Assembly: GCF_000423545.1 (NCBI RefSeq) | Contig: NZ_AUIE01000002.1 | Location: 124,001 to 188,000, forward strand | DNA from: Metapseudomonas resinovorans DSM 21078 | Lineage (GTDB): Bacteria > Pseudomonadota > Gammaproteobacteria > Pseudomonadales > Pseudomonadaceae | Direction: 5' to 3' | Length of the DNA: 64,000 bases | Shown here: positions 29,394 to 38,356 of the stretch, piece after piece | Layout of the letters: each line of letters starts with the position of its first letter | Position numbering within the stretch: position 1 is the stretch's first letter | Made by a program: the position numbers and the translations under genes | Notes under the pieces: generated by a model | The model's input: the letters and a program-made list of their open reading frames with translations, nothing else | What the model was told of the DNA's origin: nothing | Databases searched by the model: none

Positions 29394-31406
29394 ATGTCCC
29401 GACTCAACCCCCGGCAGCAGGAAGCCGTGAACTACGTCGGTGGTCCGCTCCTTGTGCTCGCCGGTGCAGGCTCCGGCAAGACCAGCGTGATCACCCGGAA
29501 GATCGCCTACCTGGTGCAGCAGTGCGGGATCCGCGCGCAGCACATCGTCGCGGTGACCTTCACCAACAAGGCGGCGCGCGAGATGAAGGAGCGCGTCAGC
29601 ACCCTGCTGCGCGGCAGCGAGGGCAAGGGCCTTACGGTTTCCACCTTCCACAACCTCGGCCTCAACATCATCCGCAAGGAACACGCGCGCCTGGGCTTCA
29701 AGCCCGGGTTCTCGATCTTCGACGAGTCGGATATCAAGGCGCTGCTGACCGACATCATGCAGAAGGAATATGCCGGGGATGATGGCGCCGACGAAATCAA
29801 GGGCTACATCGGCAACTGGAAGAACGACCTGATCCTGCCCGAGGAAGCGCTGGCCAAGGCGCGCAACCCGAAGGAACAGACCGCCGCCGTCGTCTATATG
29901 CACTACCAGCGCACGCTCAAGGCGTACAACGCGGTGGACTTCGACGACCTGATCCTGCTGCCGGTGAAACTGTTCCAGGACAACCCGGACATCCTGGAGA
30001 AGTGGCAGAACCGCGTGCGCTACATGCTGGTGGACGAATACCAGGACACCAACGCCAGCCAGTACCTGCTGGTGAAGCTGCTGGTGCAGCACCGTGCTCA
30101 GTTCACCGTGGTGGGTGACGACGACCAGTCGATCTACGCCTGGCGCGGCGCGCGGCCGGAAAACCTGATGCAGCTGAAGGAAGATTTCCCGTCGCTGAAG
30201 GTGGTGATGCTGGAGCAGAACTATCGCTCCACCAGCCGCATCCTCAAGTGCGCGAACATCCTCATCGCCAACAACCCCCACGTGTTCGAGAAGCAACTGT
30301 GGAGCGAGATGGGCGTGGGCGATCCAATCCGGGTGATCCGCTGCCGCAACGAGGACGCCGAGGCCGAGCGCATCGCCATGGAGATTCTCACCCTGCACCT
30401 GCGCACCCAGCGGCCCTACAGCGAGTTCGCCATCCTCTACCGGGGCAACCATCAGGCCAAGCTGATGGAGCTGAAGCTGCAGCACCACCAGATTCCGTAT
30501 CGGCTGTCCGGGGGCACCAGCTTCTTCGGGCGCCAGGAAGTGAAGGACCTGATGTCCTACTTCCGCCTGCTGGTAAACCCGGACGACGACAACGCCTTCC
30601 TGCGCGTGATCAACGTGCCGCGCCGGGAGATCGGCTCCACCACCCTGGAGAAGCTTGGCAACTACGCCACCGAGCGCGGCATCTCGATGTTCGCGGCAAG
30701 CGACGAAATGGGCCTGAGCGAACACCTGGACAGCCGCTTCACCGACCGCCTGCAGCGATTCAAGCGCTTCATCGACGGGGTGCGCCAGCAGTGTGCACAG
30801 AACGATCCCATCGCCGCCCTGCGCAGCATGGTGATGGATATCGACTACGAGAACTGGATTCGCCAGAACGCCTCCAGCGACAAGGTCGCTGACTTCCGCA
30901 TGGGCAACGTCTGGTTCCTCGTCGACGCCCTGAAGAACACCCTGGAGCGTGATGAAGAAGGCGGCATGACCATCGAGGAAGCCATCGCCAAGCTGGTGCT
31001 GCGCGACATGCTCGAACGCCAGCAGGAGGAAGAGGAAGGCGCCGACGGTGTGCAGATGATGACCTTGCACGCTTCCAAGGGCCTGGAATTCCCCTACGTC
31101 TTCATCATGGGCGTGGAAGAAGACATCCTCCCCCACCGCTCCAGCATCGAAGCCGACACCATCGAGGAAGAACGCCGCCTGGCCTACGTGGGCATCACCC
31201 GCGCGCGGCAGAATCTGGCCATGACCTTCGCCGCCAAGCGCAAGCAGTACGGCGAGATCATCGATTGCTCACCCAGCCGCTTCCTCGAGGAATTGCCTCA
31301 GGAAGACCTGGAATGGGAAGGCATGGACGATGCCCCCGTGGAGGTGAAGGCCGCGCGCGGCAACACCGCCCTGGCGGACATCCGTGCCATGCTGAAGAAG
31401 CCGTAA
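29394..31406 (+). CDS. rep: ATP-dependent DNA helicase Rep
   Basis: A 670-residue superfamily 1A 3'-5' helicase. It shows motif I (AGAGSGKTSVI), motif Ia (TFTNKAAREMKERV), motif II (VDEYQDTN), motif III (GDDDQSIYAWRGA), motif IV (LEQNYRS), motif V (MTLHASKGLEFPYVF) and motif VI (YVGITRARQNL). Rep clears protein blocks ahead of replication forks together with DnaB. Length and the Rep-type YVFIMGVEEDILPHR separate it from UvrD. It is divergent from the GGDEF-EAL gene. Confidence 0.97.
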   Translation: MSRLNPRQQEAVNYVGGPLLVLAGAGSGKTSVITRKIAYLVQQCGIRAQHIVAVTFTNKAAREMKERVSTLLRGSEGKGLTVSTFHNLGLNIIRKEHARLGFKPGFSIFDESDIKALLTDIMQKEYAGDDGADEIKGYIGNWKNDLILPEEALAKARNPKEQTAAVVYMHYQRTLKAYNAVDFDDLILLPVKLFQDNPDILEKWQNRVRYMLVDEYQDTNASQYLLVKLLVQHRAQFTVVGDDDQSIYAWRGARPENLMQLKEDFPSLKVVMLEQNYRSTSRILKCANILIANNPHVFEKQLWSEMGVGDPIRVIRCRNEDAEAERIAMEILTLHLRTQRPYSEFAILYRGNHQAKLMELKLQHHQIPYRLSGGTSFFGRQEVKDLMSYFRLLVNPDDDNAFLRVINVPRREIGSTTLEKLGNYATERGISMFAASDEMGLSEHLDSRFTDRLQRFKRFIDGVRQQCAQNDPIAALRSMVMDIDYENWIRQNASSDKVADFRMGNVWFLVDALKNTLERDEEGGMTIEEAIAKLVLRDMLERQQEEEEGADGVQMMTLHASKGLEFPYVFIMGVEEDILPHRSSIEADTIEEERRLAYVGITRARQNLAMTFAAKRKQYGEIIDCSPSRFLEELPQEDLEWEGMDDAPVEVKAARGNTALADIRAMLKKP

Positions 31407-32024
<618 letters not shown>

Positions 32025-32059
32025 AAGACTGCGACAACAGGTCGCAGCGAACAGGCATG

Positions 32060-32085
32060 AAAAAGCCGCCCTTGGGCGGCTTTTT
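32060..32085. terminator. Bidirectional terminator between xpt and the cytochrome c5 gene
   Basis: AAAAAGCCGCCC and GGGCGGCTTTTT form a near-perfect stem with A/T tracts on both strands, between converging genes. Confidence 0.88.
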
Positions 32086-32105
32086 ACTCATCGATGGCGG
32101 CGAAG

Positions 32106-32528
32106 TTACAGGCCGGACATCTTCTTGATGGCTTCTTTCAGCTCATCGTCGGTGCAATCGGCGCAGGTGCCCTTCGGCGGCATGCTGTTGATACCGGAGA
32201 TGGCCTTGGCCAGGATGCCGTCGAGACCGCCTTGGTGGTCAGCACGCTCTTTCCAGGCAGCGGTATCGCCGATCTTCGGCGCGCCCAGCACGCCAGCGGT
32301 GTGGCAAGCGCCACAGTGCTTGGCGATGATGTCGTCCGGCGTACGCGCACCGCCGCCAGCAGCGGCTGCTACGGCGCCAACGCCCTTGCATTCCTGACCC
32401 ATGACGCAGACCTCGCCTACCGGCTTGATGCGCTCGGCAACGGCGTCGTCGGTCGCGGCCTGGGCGCTAACAGCCCACAGGGCCAATACGGCAGCGTGGG
32501 CCGCCAGCATCTTCTTGATTAGGTTCAC
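32106..32528 (-). CDS. Cytochrome c5-type c-type cytochrome
   Basis: The 140-residue precursor has a signal peptide (ending VSAQA) and one heme site, HCGACH, near residue 81. The C-terminal part, with INSMPPKG as heme-Met segment and the following CADC pair, is the mark of cytochrome c5. A spacer of about 50 residues before the heme domain contains an extra Cys pair (EVCVMGQEC). The best start is GTG 32528 after TGTAAGG; an in-frame ATG at 32510 is possible. It probably shuttles electrons in the periplasm to terminal oxidases. Confidence 0.9.
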   Translation of the reverse strand: MNLIKKMLAAHAAVLALWAVSAQAATDDAVAERIKPVGEVCVMGQECKGVGAVAAAAGGGARTPDDIIAKHCGACHTAGVLGAPKIGDTAAWKERADHQGGLDGILAKAISGINSMPPKGTCADCTDDELKEAIKKMSGL

Positions 32529-32660
32529 CCTTACACCCTCATCGTGGCTAGTTTCGCCCGCGGCCACGGTTTCGCGAGCGGGCGCAAGTATATACGGTTA
32601 GTTCGCCACGCTGAAACAACCCAACTTGTCGCAGGGACATGGGCGTGGCGTTTTTGGAAT

Positions 32661-33209
32661 TCAGAAGTTCGCCGGCGTGGTCGCGCTGATCAGGCGTGCC
32701 GGAGCATCGAACGGATTGCGGAAGCGGTGCGGTTTGCTGCTTTCGAAATAGTAGCTGTCGCCCGGTTCGAGGATGTACACCTCGCTGCCGATGGTCAGCT
32801 CCAGACGGCCCTCAACCAGCATGCCGGCCTCTTCACCTTCATGGGCGTACATCTCGTCGCCGGTATCAGTGCCCGGCGGATAGGTCTCGTCGAGAAAAGC
32901 CAGGGCGCGGCTGGGATGGGCCTTGCCCACCAGCTTCATGGTGATGGCGCCGCTGCAGATATCGGTGAGTTCGGAAGCCCGATAAACCACCTGGACCTGG
33001 TTTTCCTGCTCAAGATCGAGGGAGAAGAACTCCACCAGCGACATGGGAATACCCCCCAGCACCTTCTTCAGCGAACTGATGGAGGGGCTGACACTGTTTT
33101 TCTCGATCATGGAAATGGTGCTGTTGGTGACACCCGCGCGCTTGGCGAGCTCACGCTGGGACAGGCCTTTCAGCTTACGGATGGCTTGCAGTCGTACACC
33201 GACGTCCAA
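32661..33209 (-). CDS. pauR: PauR-type regulator (HTH + cupin)
   Basis: A 182-residue protein with an N-terminal Cro/CI-type helix-turn-helix (IRKLKGLSQRELAKRAGVTN) and a C-terminal cupin domain (GMLVEGRLELTIGSEVYILEPGDSYYF). It closely matches PauR, repressor of the polyamine (putrescine, cadaverine, spermidine) catabolism genes in Pseudomonas, in which polyamines relieve repression. The start is an unusual TTG at 33209, supported by a GGAGG box nine bases upstream. Several likely target genes lie within 9 kb. An inverted repeat in its own promoter region (33271-33302) may be an autoregulatory operator. Confidence 0.92.
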   Translation of the reverse strand: MDVGVRLQAIRKLKGLSQRELAKRAGVTNSTISMIEKNSVSPSISSLKKVLGGIPMSLVEFFSLDLEQENQVQVVYRASELTDICSGAITMKLVGKAHPSRALAFLDETYPPGTDTGDEMYAHEGEEAGMLVEGRLELTIGSEVYILEPGDSYYFESSKPHRFRNPFDAPARLISATTPANF

Positions 33210-33270
33210 TGGCGGGATCCTCCTTGGGGATCAGGGGTAGTCACGGTCGCCGTATCATGGCAACAGCGTT

Positions 33271-33302
33271 CAGTATTTACAACACGCGGGCCGTCAATAC
33301 TG
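33271..33302 (-). promoter_or_regulatory. Inverted repeat upstream of pauR, candidate operator
   Basis: CAGTATT (33271-33277) and AATACTG (33296-33302) are perfect complements separated by 18 bases, centred about 77 bases before the pauR start. On the minus strand the outer arm contains TTGACG, a good -35, and the inner arm TAAATACT could overlap a -10. Binding there would block the promoter. Confidence 0.45.
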
Positions 33303-33408
33303 CGCGAACTTTCCCCGTCCCAAGAAAAATCTCAGTAAAAGCAATGAGCTAGTAAACAACGTCGGCGAAATGATCGTTTTCCTGATCACTCGCCATCCAC
33401 GCCGGTGA

Positions 33409-34476
33409 TCAGCTATAGACGAGCGGCACCCGGCGCAGATTGCAGAAGATCTGATAGGGAATCGTTCCAGCATGGGCAGCCACATCGCTGGCCAGAACTT
33501 CGTTGCCCCAGAGTTCGACGCGGCTGCCAAGGCCGGCGTTGGGCAAGTCGGTGAGGTCGACGGTGAGCATGTCCATGGACACCCGGCCGATCAGTCGGCT
33601 CGGCTGGCCGTCGATGCTCACCGGAGTGCCGGTGGGCGCGTGGCGCGGATAGCCGTCGGCGTATCCCATGGCGACCACGCCGACGCGGGTCGGGCGCTCG
33701 GTGACGAACTTCGCACCGTAGCCAACCGGCTGGCCGGCGGGCAGCTCGCGCACGCTGATGACCTTCGATTCGAGGGTCATCACCGGCTTCAGGCTGTCTG
33801 CCAGCGAATGCGGCTGCTCGAAGGGGGTCGCGCCGTAGAGCATGATGCCGGGGCGCACCCAATCACTCGGCACCTGCAGCCAGCCAAGGACGGCCGGCGA
33901 GTTGCGCAGGCTGACCTCCGCTTCGAGGCCGGCACGAGCCTGCTCGAAAACGGCAACCTGCTCGATGCTGCTAGGGCAGTCCAGCTCATCCGCGCGGGCG
34001 AAGTGGCTCATCAGTACGATCTTCTCGACCTTTGCGCTGGTGGAAAGGCGCTGCCAGGCATCGCGGTACTCGGCAGGGTGCAGCCCGACGCGGTGCATAC
34101 CCGAATCCAGCTTGAGCCAGACGGTCAGCGGCTTGCGCACGGCAGCGCGCTCGATGGCTTCCAACTGCCAGTTGGAATGCACCACTGTCCAGAAGTCGTG
34201 CTCTTGAATCAGCGCCAGTTCATCAGCCTCGAAGAAGCCTTCCAGCAGCAGGATCGGCTTGCGGATGCCGGCCGTGCGCAGTTGCAGCGCCTCTTCGATG
34301 CAGGCCACGGCAAAGCCATTGGCCTCGGATTCCAGAGCCCGGGCGCAGCGCACCGCACCATGTCCATAAGCATCGGCCTTGACCACGGCGAGCGCCTTGG
34401 CACCGCTGACTTCGCGAGCTAGGCGGTAGTTGTGGCAAAGGGCTTCGAGATCGATCAGGGCACGGGCGGGACGCAT
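33409..34476 (-). CDS. dadX: Catabolic alanine racemase
   Basis: DadX interconverts L- and D-alanine; D-alanine is then oxidised by DadA. The 355-residue protein has the PLP Lys in [11 protein letters not shown] near residue 33, the catalytic Tyr in GYGAKF near residue 249 and the family RPGIMLYG and GRVSMDM segments. It lies at the end of dadA-ridA-dadX, but a good terminator (34513) separates it from ridA, so it may be partly independently expressed. Induced through Lrp in Pseudomonas. Confidence 0.95.
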   Translation of the reverse strand: MRPARALIDLEALCHNYRLAREVSGAKALAVVKADAYGHGAVRCARALESEANGFAVACIEEALQLRTAGIRKPILLLEGFFEADELALIQEHDFWTVVHSNWQLEAIERAAVRKPLTVWLKLDSGMHRVGLHPAEYRDAWQRLSTSAKVEKIVLMSHFARADELDCPSSIEQVAVFEQARAGLEAEVSLRNSPAVLGWLQVPSDWVRPGIMLYGATPFEQPHSLADSLKPVMTLESKVISVRELPAGQPVGYGAKFVTERPTRVGVVAMGYADGYPRHAPTGTPVSIDGQPSRLIGRVSMDMLTVDLTDLPNAGLGSRVELWGNEVLASDVAAHAGTIPYQIFCNLRRVPLVYS

Positions 34477-34512
34477 GGCGAGGACTTCTTCTAAATGATC
34501 GGGTGGAAAAAA

Positions 34513-34530
34513 CCCGGCGCGAACGCCGGG
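34513..34530 (-). terminator. Terminator or attenuator between ridA and dadX
   Basis: CCCGGCG and CGCCGGG around CGAA; leftward the stem is followed by TTTTTT. It lies 13 bases after the ridA stop and 37 bases before the dadX start. Confidence 0.75.
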
Positions 34531-34543
34531 CTGAGCAAGAAAC

Positions 34544-34897
34544 TTAAGGAAGCGCGGCGACGACCGTCATTTCCACCAGCACGTCGGGCGAGTACATCTT
34601 CGCTTCGACGCAGGCACGGGCCGGGGCAGCGCCCTTCGGCACCCAGGCATCCCACACCGCGTTCATCGCGGCGTAGTCCGCCTCCATATCCTTCAGGTAG
34701 ATGGTCACCGACAGGATGTTGCTCTTGTCGGTACCGGCTTCGGCCAGCATCGCGTCGATAGCGGCCAGGGTTTCGCGAGTCTGCTGGCCGATGCCCGCAC
34801 TGTGTTTCTCATCCAGTTGGCCAGCCAGGTAGACCGTGCCGTTGTGGATGACGACTTCGCTGTAGCGGGTTTCAGTGCGCAGGCGCTGGATTGACAT
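34544..34897 (-). CDS. RidA-family enamine/imine deaminase linked to dadA
   Basis: A 117-residue YjgF/YER057c/UK114 protein. RidA proteins hydrolyse reactive enamines and imines. The conserved Arg of RACVEAKMY near residue 98 and the VYLAGQL segment are present, but it is diverged from the standard RidA at 59784. The ATG lies 26 bases inside the 3' end of dadA, so it is coupled to the enzyme that makes imino acids from D-amino acids. Detoxifying or speeding the hydrolysis of the DadA product is the likely role. Confidence 0.9.
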   Translation of the reverse strand: MSIQRLRTETRYSEVVIHNGTVYLAGQLDEKHSAGIGQQTRETLAAIDAMLAEAGTDKSNILSVTIYLKDMEADYAAMNAVWDAWVPKGAAPARACVEAKMYSPDVLVEMTVVAALP

Positions 34898-36170
34898 TGT
34901 TCGGGGTCTCCTTGGAATTGCCGTAGCGGAAGATGTCCAGGCCGTCGGCGCGGATTTCCGGACGCTTGCGCGCCATCAGGTCCGCCAGCAGGCGGCCGGA
35001 GCCGCAGGCCATGGTCCAGCCAAGGGTACCGTGTCCGGTGTTGAGGAACAGGTTGCGGAACGGAGTGGCGCCCACGATCGGGGTGCCGTCCGGAGTCGCC
35101 GGGCGCAGGCCGGTCCAGAAGCTTGCCTGGGAGAGGTCGCCACCTTCAGGGTAGAGGTCGGCGGTGATCATCTCCAGGGTGTCGCGGCGAGCCGGATTCA
35201 GGTCCAGGTTGAAGCCGGTGATCTCGGCCATGCCGCCCACGCGGATGCGGTTGTCGAAGCGAGTGATGGCGACCTTGTAGGTCTCGTCGAGAATGGTCGA
35301 GGTCGGCGCCATGGCCTGATTGATGATCGGCACGGTCAGCGAATACCCCTTGAGCGGATAGACCGGAGCCTTGATGCCGAGCGGCTTGAGCATTTGCGGG
35401 GTATAGCTGCCGAGGGCGAGCACATAGCGGTCTGCGGTTTCCAGCTTGCCGTCGATCCACACGCCGTTGATGCGGTCGCCGGCGAAGTCCAGGCGCTCGA
35501 TGTTCTGACCGAAGCGGAATTCCACACCCAGCTTCTCCGCCATCTCGGCGAGGCGGGTGGTGAACATCTGGCAGTCGCCGGTCTGGTCGTTGGGCAGGCG
35601 CAGGGCGCCGGCCAGCTTGTGCTTGACCTTGGCCAGGGCCGGTTCGACGCGGGCGATGCCATCGCGGTCGAGCAGCTCGTAAGGCACGCCGGAGGCTTCG
35701 AGGACGGCGATGTCCTTGGCCGCGGCGTCTACCTGGGCCTGGGTGCGGAACAACTGGGTTGTGCCGAGGGCGCGGCCTTCATAACTGATGCCGGTTTCAG
35801 CGCGGAGCTCGTCGAGGCAGTCGCGGCTGTACTCGGAAAGACGCACCATGCGCTCCTTGTTCACGGCATAGCGGGAGGCGGTGCAGTTGCGCAGCATCTG
35901 CGTCATCCACAAGTACTGGTCGATGTCGCTGGTGGTGCGAATGGCCAGCGGCGCGTGCTGCTGCAGCATCCATTTGACGGCTTTCAGCGGCACGCCGGGC
36001 GCCGCCCAGGGCGATGCATAACCGGGGGAAACCTGGCCAGCGTTGGCGAAGCTGGTTTCCATGGCCACGGCGTTCTGGCGGTCGACTACGACCACCTCGA
36101 ACCCTGCTTGGGCCAGGTAATAGGCGCTAGTCGTACCAATCACACCACTGCCAAGGACCATCACTCGCAT
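34872..36170 (-). CDS. dadA: D-amino acid dehydrogenase, small subunit
   Basis: DadA oxidises D-alanine and other D-amino acids to oxo acids at the inner membrane, passing electrons to quinones. The 432-residue flavoprotein has the N-terminal FAD motif [22 protein letters not shown] and the DAO-type C-terminal segment [20 protein letters not shown]. The frame extends 31 codons upstream but ATG 36170 gives the family start MRVMVLGSG. It is divergent from lrp, whose product activates it in response to alanine. The 3' end overlaps ridA. Confidence 0.96.
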   Translation of the reverse strand: MRVMVLGSGVIGTTSAYYLAQAGFEVVVVDRQNAVAMETSFANAGQVSPGYASPWAAPGVPLKAVKWMLQQHAPLAIRTTSDIDQYLWMTQMLRNCTASRYAVNKERMVRLSEYSRDCLDELRAETGISYEGRALGTTQLFRTQAQVDAAAKDIAVLEASGVPYELLDRDGIARVEPALAKVKHKLAGALRLPNDQTGDCQMFTTRLAEMAEKLGVEFRFGQNIERLDFAGDRINGVWIDGKLETADRYVLALGSYTPQMLKPLGIKAPVYPLKGYSLTVPIINQAMAPTSTILDETYKVAITRFDNRIRVGGMAEITGFNLDLNPARRDTLEMITADLYPEGGDLSQASFWTGLRPATPDGTPIVGATPFRNLFLNTGHGTLGWTMACGSGRLLADLMARKRPEIRADGLDIFRYGNSKETPNNVNPAPAH

Positions 36171-36205
36171 GTCTGTCTCCACTCGCAACGGGGATTCCGC
36201 TGCGT

Positions 36206-36213
36206 TTGTTATT
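36206..36213 (-). promoter_or_regulatory. Possible Crc/Hfq CA motif in dadA leader
   Basis: AATAACAA on the minus strand fits AAnAAnAA. It lies about 36 bases before the dadA start, further than is usual for a translation-blocking site. Confidence 0.3.
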
Positions 36214-36232
36214 TTGAGCGTCGTTGGCGCGA

Positions 36233-36290
36233 AGTATATGGAGACAGCACCAGTGATATTCACTATATAGCCAGCTATATTTGGCGATAA
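36233..36290. promoter_or_regulatory. dadA-lrp divergent promoter region
   Basis: TATACT on the minus strand (36233-36238) is a good -10 for dadA, with no matching -35, as expected for an Lrp-activated promoter. The adjoining AT-rich block with repeated CTATAT and ATATTT words (36256-36283) suits Lrp binding. A GATAAT hexamer at 36286-36291 on the plus strand could be the lrp -10. Confidence 0.5.
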
Positions 36291-36328
36291 TTCTCGGCAG
36301 AATGCGCTCTAACGGAGGGGCATCCACC

Positions 36329-36817
36329 ATGCGCACCCAGCATCAATCCCGTCGTGAACTGGACAAGATAGACCGGAATATTTTACGAATCCTGCAGGAA
36401 GACGGCCGGATCTCCTTCACCGAGCTGGGCGAGCGCGTGGGGCTTTCCACCACCCCCTGCACCGAGCGCGTCCGCCGCCTGGAGCGCGAAGGCATCATCC
36501 TCGGCTATAACGCGCGGCTGAACCCGCAGCATCTAAAGGCCAGTCTGCTGGTGTTCGTCGAGATCAGCCTGGACTACAAGTCCGGCGACACCTTCGAAGA
36601 CTTCCGCCGCGCCGTACTCAAACTGCCCCATGTGCTGGAGTGCCACCTGGTATCGGGCGACTTCGACTACCTGGTGAAGGCGCGGATCAACGAGATGGCC
36701 TCTTATCGCAAGCTGCTCGGCGACATCCTGCTGAAACTACCCCATGTGCGCGAATCCAAGTCCTACATCGTCATGGAAGAAGTGAAGGAATCGTTGAACC
36801 TGCCGATTCCCGACTGA
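36329..36817 (+). CDS. lrp: Lrp-type regulator of the dad genes
   Basis: A 162-residue Lrp/AsnC protein. The N-terminal helix-turn-helix (LDKIDRNILRILQEDGRISF, VGLSTTPCTERVRRLEREGI) is followed by an AsnC/RAM effector domain (FDYLVKARINEMASYRKLLGDILLKLPHV). It matches Lrp/DadR of P. aeruginosa, which senses alanine and activates dadA. The longer frame from 36281 is rejected because ATG 36329 follows a GGAGGGG box. It is divergent from dadA with a 158-bp shared control region. Confidence 0.95.
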   Translation: MRTQHQSRRELDKIDRNILRILQEDGRISFTELGERVGLSTTPCTERVRRLEREGIILGYNARLNPQHLKASLLVFVEISLDYKSGDTFEDFRRAVLKLPHVLECHLVSGDFDYLVKARINEMASYRKLLGDILLKLPHVRESKSYIVMEEVKESLNLPIPD

Positions 36818-36904
36818 TTCGGAACCGCTGTTCCAATTCCACCGGCAAATCCCTTGGCAGCGCCAGGGGGTTCGCCTTATCCTGCCCGAGCGTAAAATTT
36901 TCCA

Positions 36905-36912
36905 AACAACAA
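36905..36912 (+). promoter_or_regulatory. Crc/Hfq CA motif before pauB-like gene
   Basis: AACAACAA perfectly fits AAnAAYAA and lies next to the ribosome-binding site (CAGGA, 36916-36920), 17 bases before the ATG at 36929. This position is typical of Hfq/Crc translational repression sites. Confidence 0.6.
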
Positions 36913-36928
36913 AATCAGGATTTCGCAC

Positions 36929-38251
36929 ATGAACGCCCGCGTTCGCATCCCGGTGCATACCGAACAGCACGCTCCCTCCTATTACGCCGCGACCGCCAAC
37001 CGCCGCATCGACTACCCGCCCCTGGCGGGTGAGGAGCTGGCCGACGTGTGCATTGTCGGTGGCGGGTTCTCCGGGTTGAACACGGCGATCGAACTGGCCA
37101 AGCGCGGTCGTTCCGTGGTGCTGCTGGAAGCCCGGCAGATCGGCTGGGGCGCCAGCGGGCGCAATGGCGGGCAACTGATTCGTGGCGTCGGCCATGGTGT
37201 CGAGCAGTTCGAGTCGGTGATCGGCGCCGAGGGCGTGCGCGCCCTCAAGCTCATGGGCCTGGAAGCGGTGGAGATCGTCCGCCGCCGCGTCGAGGAGTTT
37301 TCCATCGACTGCGACCTGACCTGGGGCTATTGCGACCTGGCCAACAAGCCGCGCGACCTGGCCGGCTTCGCCGAGGACATGGAAGAACTGAAAGGCCTCG
37401 GCTACCGCCATGAACTGCGCCTGGTACAGCCCCATGAAATGCGCAGCGTAGTGGGTTCGGACCGGTACGTTGGCGGTCTGATCGACATGGGTTCGGGCCA
37501 CCTTCACCCACTCAACCTCGCCCTGGGCGAAGCCGCCGCGGCCCAGTCCCTCGGCGTACGCCTGTTCGAGCATTCTGCCGTTACCCGCATCGACTACGGT
37601 GCCGAGGTGAAGGTGCATACCGCCCAAGGCCAGGTCCGCGCCAAGACCCTGGTACTGGGCTGCAATGCCTATATGAACGACCTGAACGCCACGCTCGGCG
37701 GCAAGGTGCTGCCGGCAGGCAGCTACGTGGTCGCCACCGAACCGCTGCCCGCAGACCTCGCCCGCGAGCTGCTGCCGCAGAAAATGGCGGTCTGCGACCA
37801 GCGCGTGGCCCTGGACTACTACCGTCTCTCCGCCGACAACCGCCTGCTGTTCGGCGGCGCCTGCCACTACTCCGGACGTGACCCGGCGGACATCGGCGCC
37901 TACATGCGGCCGAAGATGATCAAGGTCTTCCCGAAGCTGGAAAACGTGCGCATCGATTACCAGTGGGGCGGCATGATCGGCATCGGCGCCAACCGCCTGC
38001 CGCAGATCGGCAAACTGCCGGATCAGCCCAACGTCTATTTCGCCCAGGCCTACTCCGGCCACGGCGTGAACGCCACTCACCTGGCTGGCCAATTGCTGGC
38101 CGAGGCCATTTGCGGTGAGCAAAGCAACGGCTTCGACATCTTCTCCAAGGTCCCGCACATCACCTTCCCCGGCGGCCGCCACTTGCGCTCGCCGCTGCTG
38201 GCACTCGGCATGCTCTGGTACCGGATGAAGGAGGCGGTGGGAGTCGTCTGA
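36929..38251 (+). CDS. pauB4: FAD-dependent amine oxidoreductase, PauB4/PuuB type
   Basis: A 440-residue DAO-family flavoprotein similar to gamma-glutamylputrescine oxidoreductase (PuuB/PauB). These oxidise glutamylated polyamines to aldehydes in the cytosol. FAD motif: ADVCIVGGGFSGLNTAIELAKRG near residue 38; the family segment GWGASGRNGGQLI follows; the C-terminal YSGHGVNATHLAGQLLAEA closes the flavin site. By position and sequence I take it as the PauB4 counterpart. The aldehyde product would go to PauC (39633). The CA motif upstream predicts catabolite repression. Confidence 0.88.
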   Translation: MNARVRIPVHTEQHAPSYYAATANRRIDYPPLAGEELADVCIVGGGFSGLNTAIELAKRGRSVVLLEARQIGWGASGRNGGQLIRGVGHGVEQFESVIGAEGVRALKLMGLEAVEIVRRRVEEFSIDCDLTWGYCDLANKPRDLAGFAEDMEELKGLGYRHELRLVQPHEMRSVVGSDRYVGGLIDMGSGHLHPLNLALGEAAAAQSLGVRLFEHSAVTRIDYGAEVKVHTAQGQVRAKTLVLGCNAYMNDLNATLGGKVLPAGSYVVATEPLPADLARELLPQKMAVCDQRVALDYYRLSADNRLLFGGACHYSGRDPADIGAYMRPKMIKVFPKLENVRIDYQWGGMIGIGANRLPQIGKLPDQPNVYFAQAYSGHGVNATHLAGQLLAEAICGEQSNGFDIFSKVPHITFPGGRHLRSPLLALGMLWYRMKEAVGVV

Positions 38252-38281
38252 TCCCCACCCTCCGAGCGCGAGGTCCGTACT

Positions 38282-38323
38282 GCGAAACCCATTAATTGGC
38301 TGTTCCGCCGCGATGGGTTTCGC
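38282..38323. repeat. Long-arm inverted repeat GCGAAACCCAT...ATGGGTTTCGC
   Basis: Perfect 11-bp arms separated by 20 bases in the 105-bp gap between the converging pauB-like and MFS genes. The right arm continues as CTTCGCTCTACC, like the GATGGGTTTCGC repeats scattered in Pseudomonas genomes. It may act as a REP-type element or terminate both transcripts. Confidence 0.7.
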
Positions 38324-38356
38324 TTCGCTCTACCTCATCCGGCCTGGACACGGATT

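Noticed and set aside
29313-31136. 607-residue open frame antisense to rep
   Set aside because: Shadow of rep; low-complexity Val/His/Gln composition.
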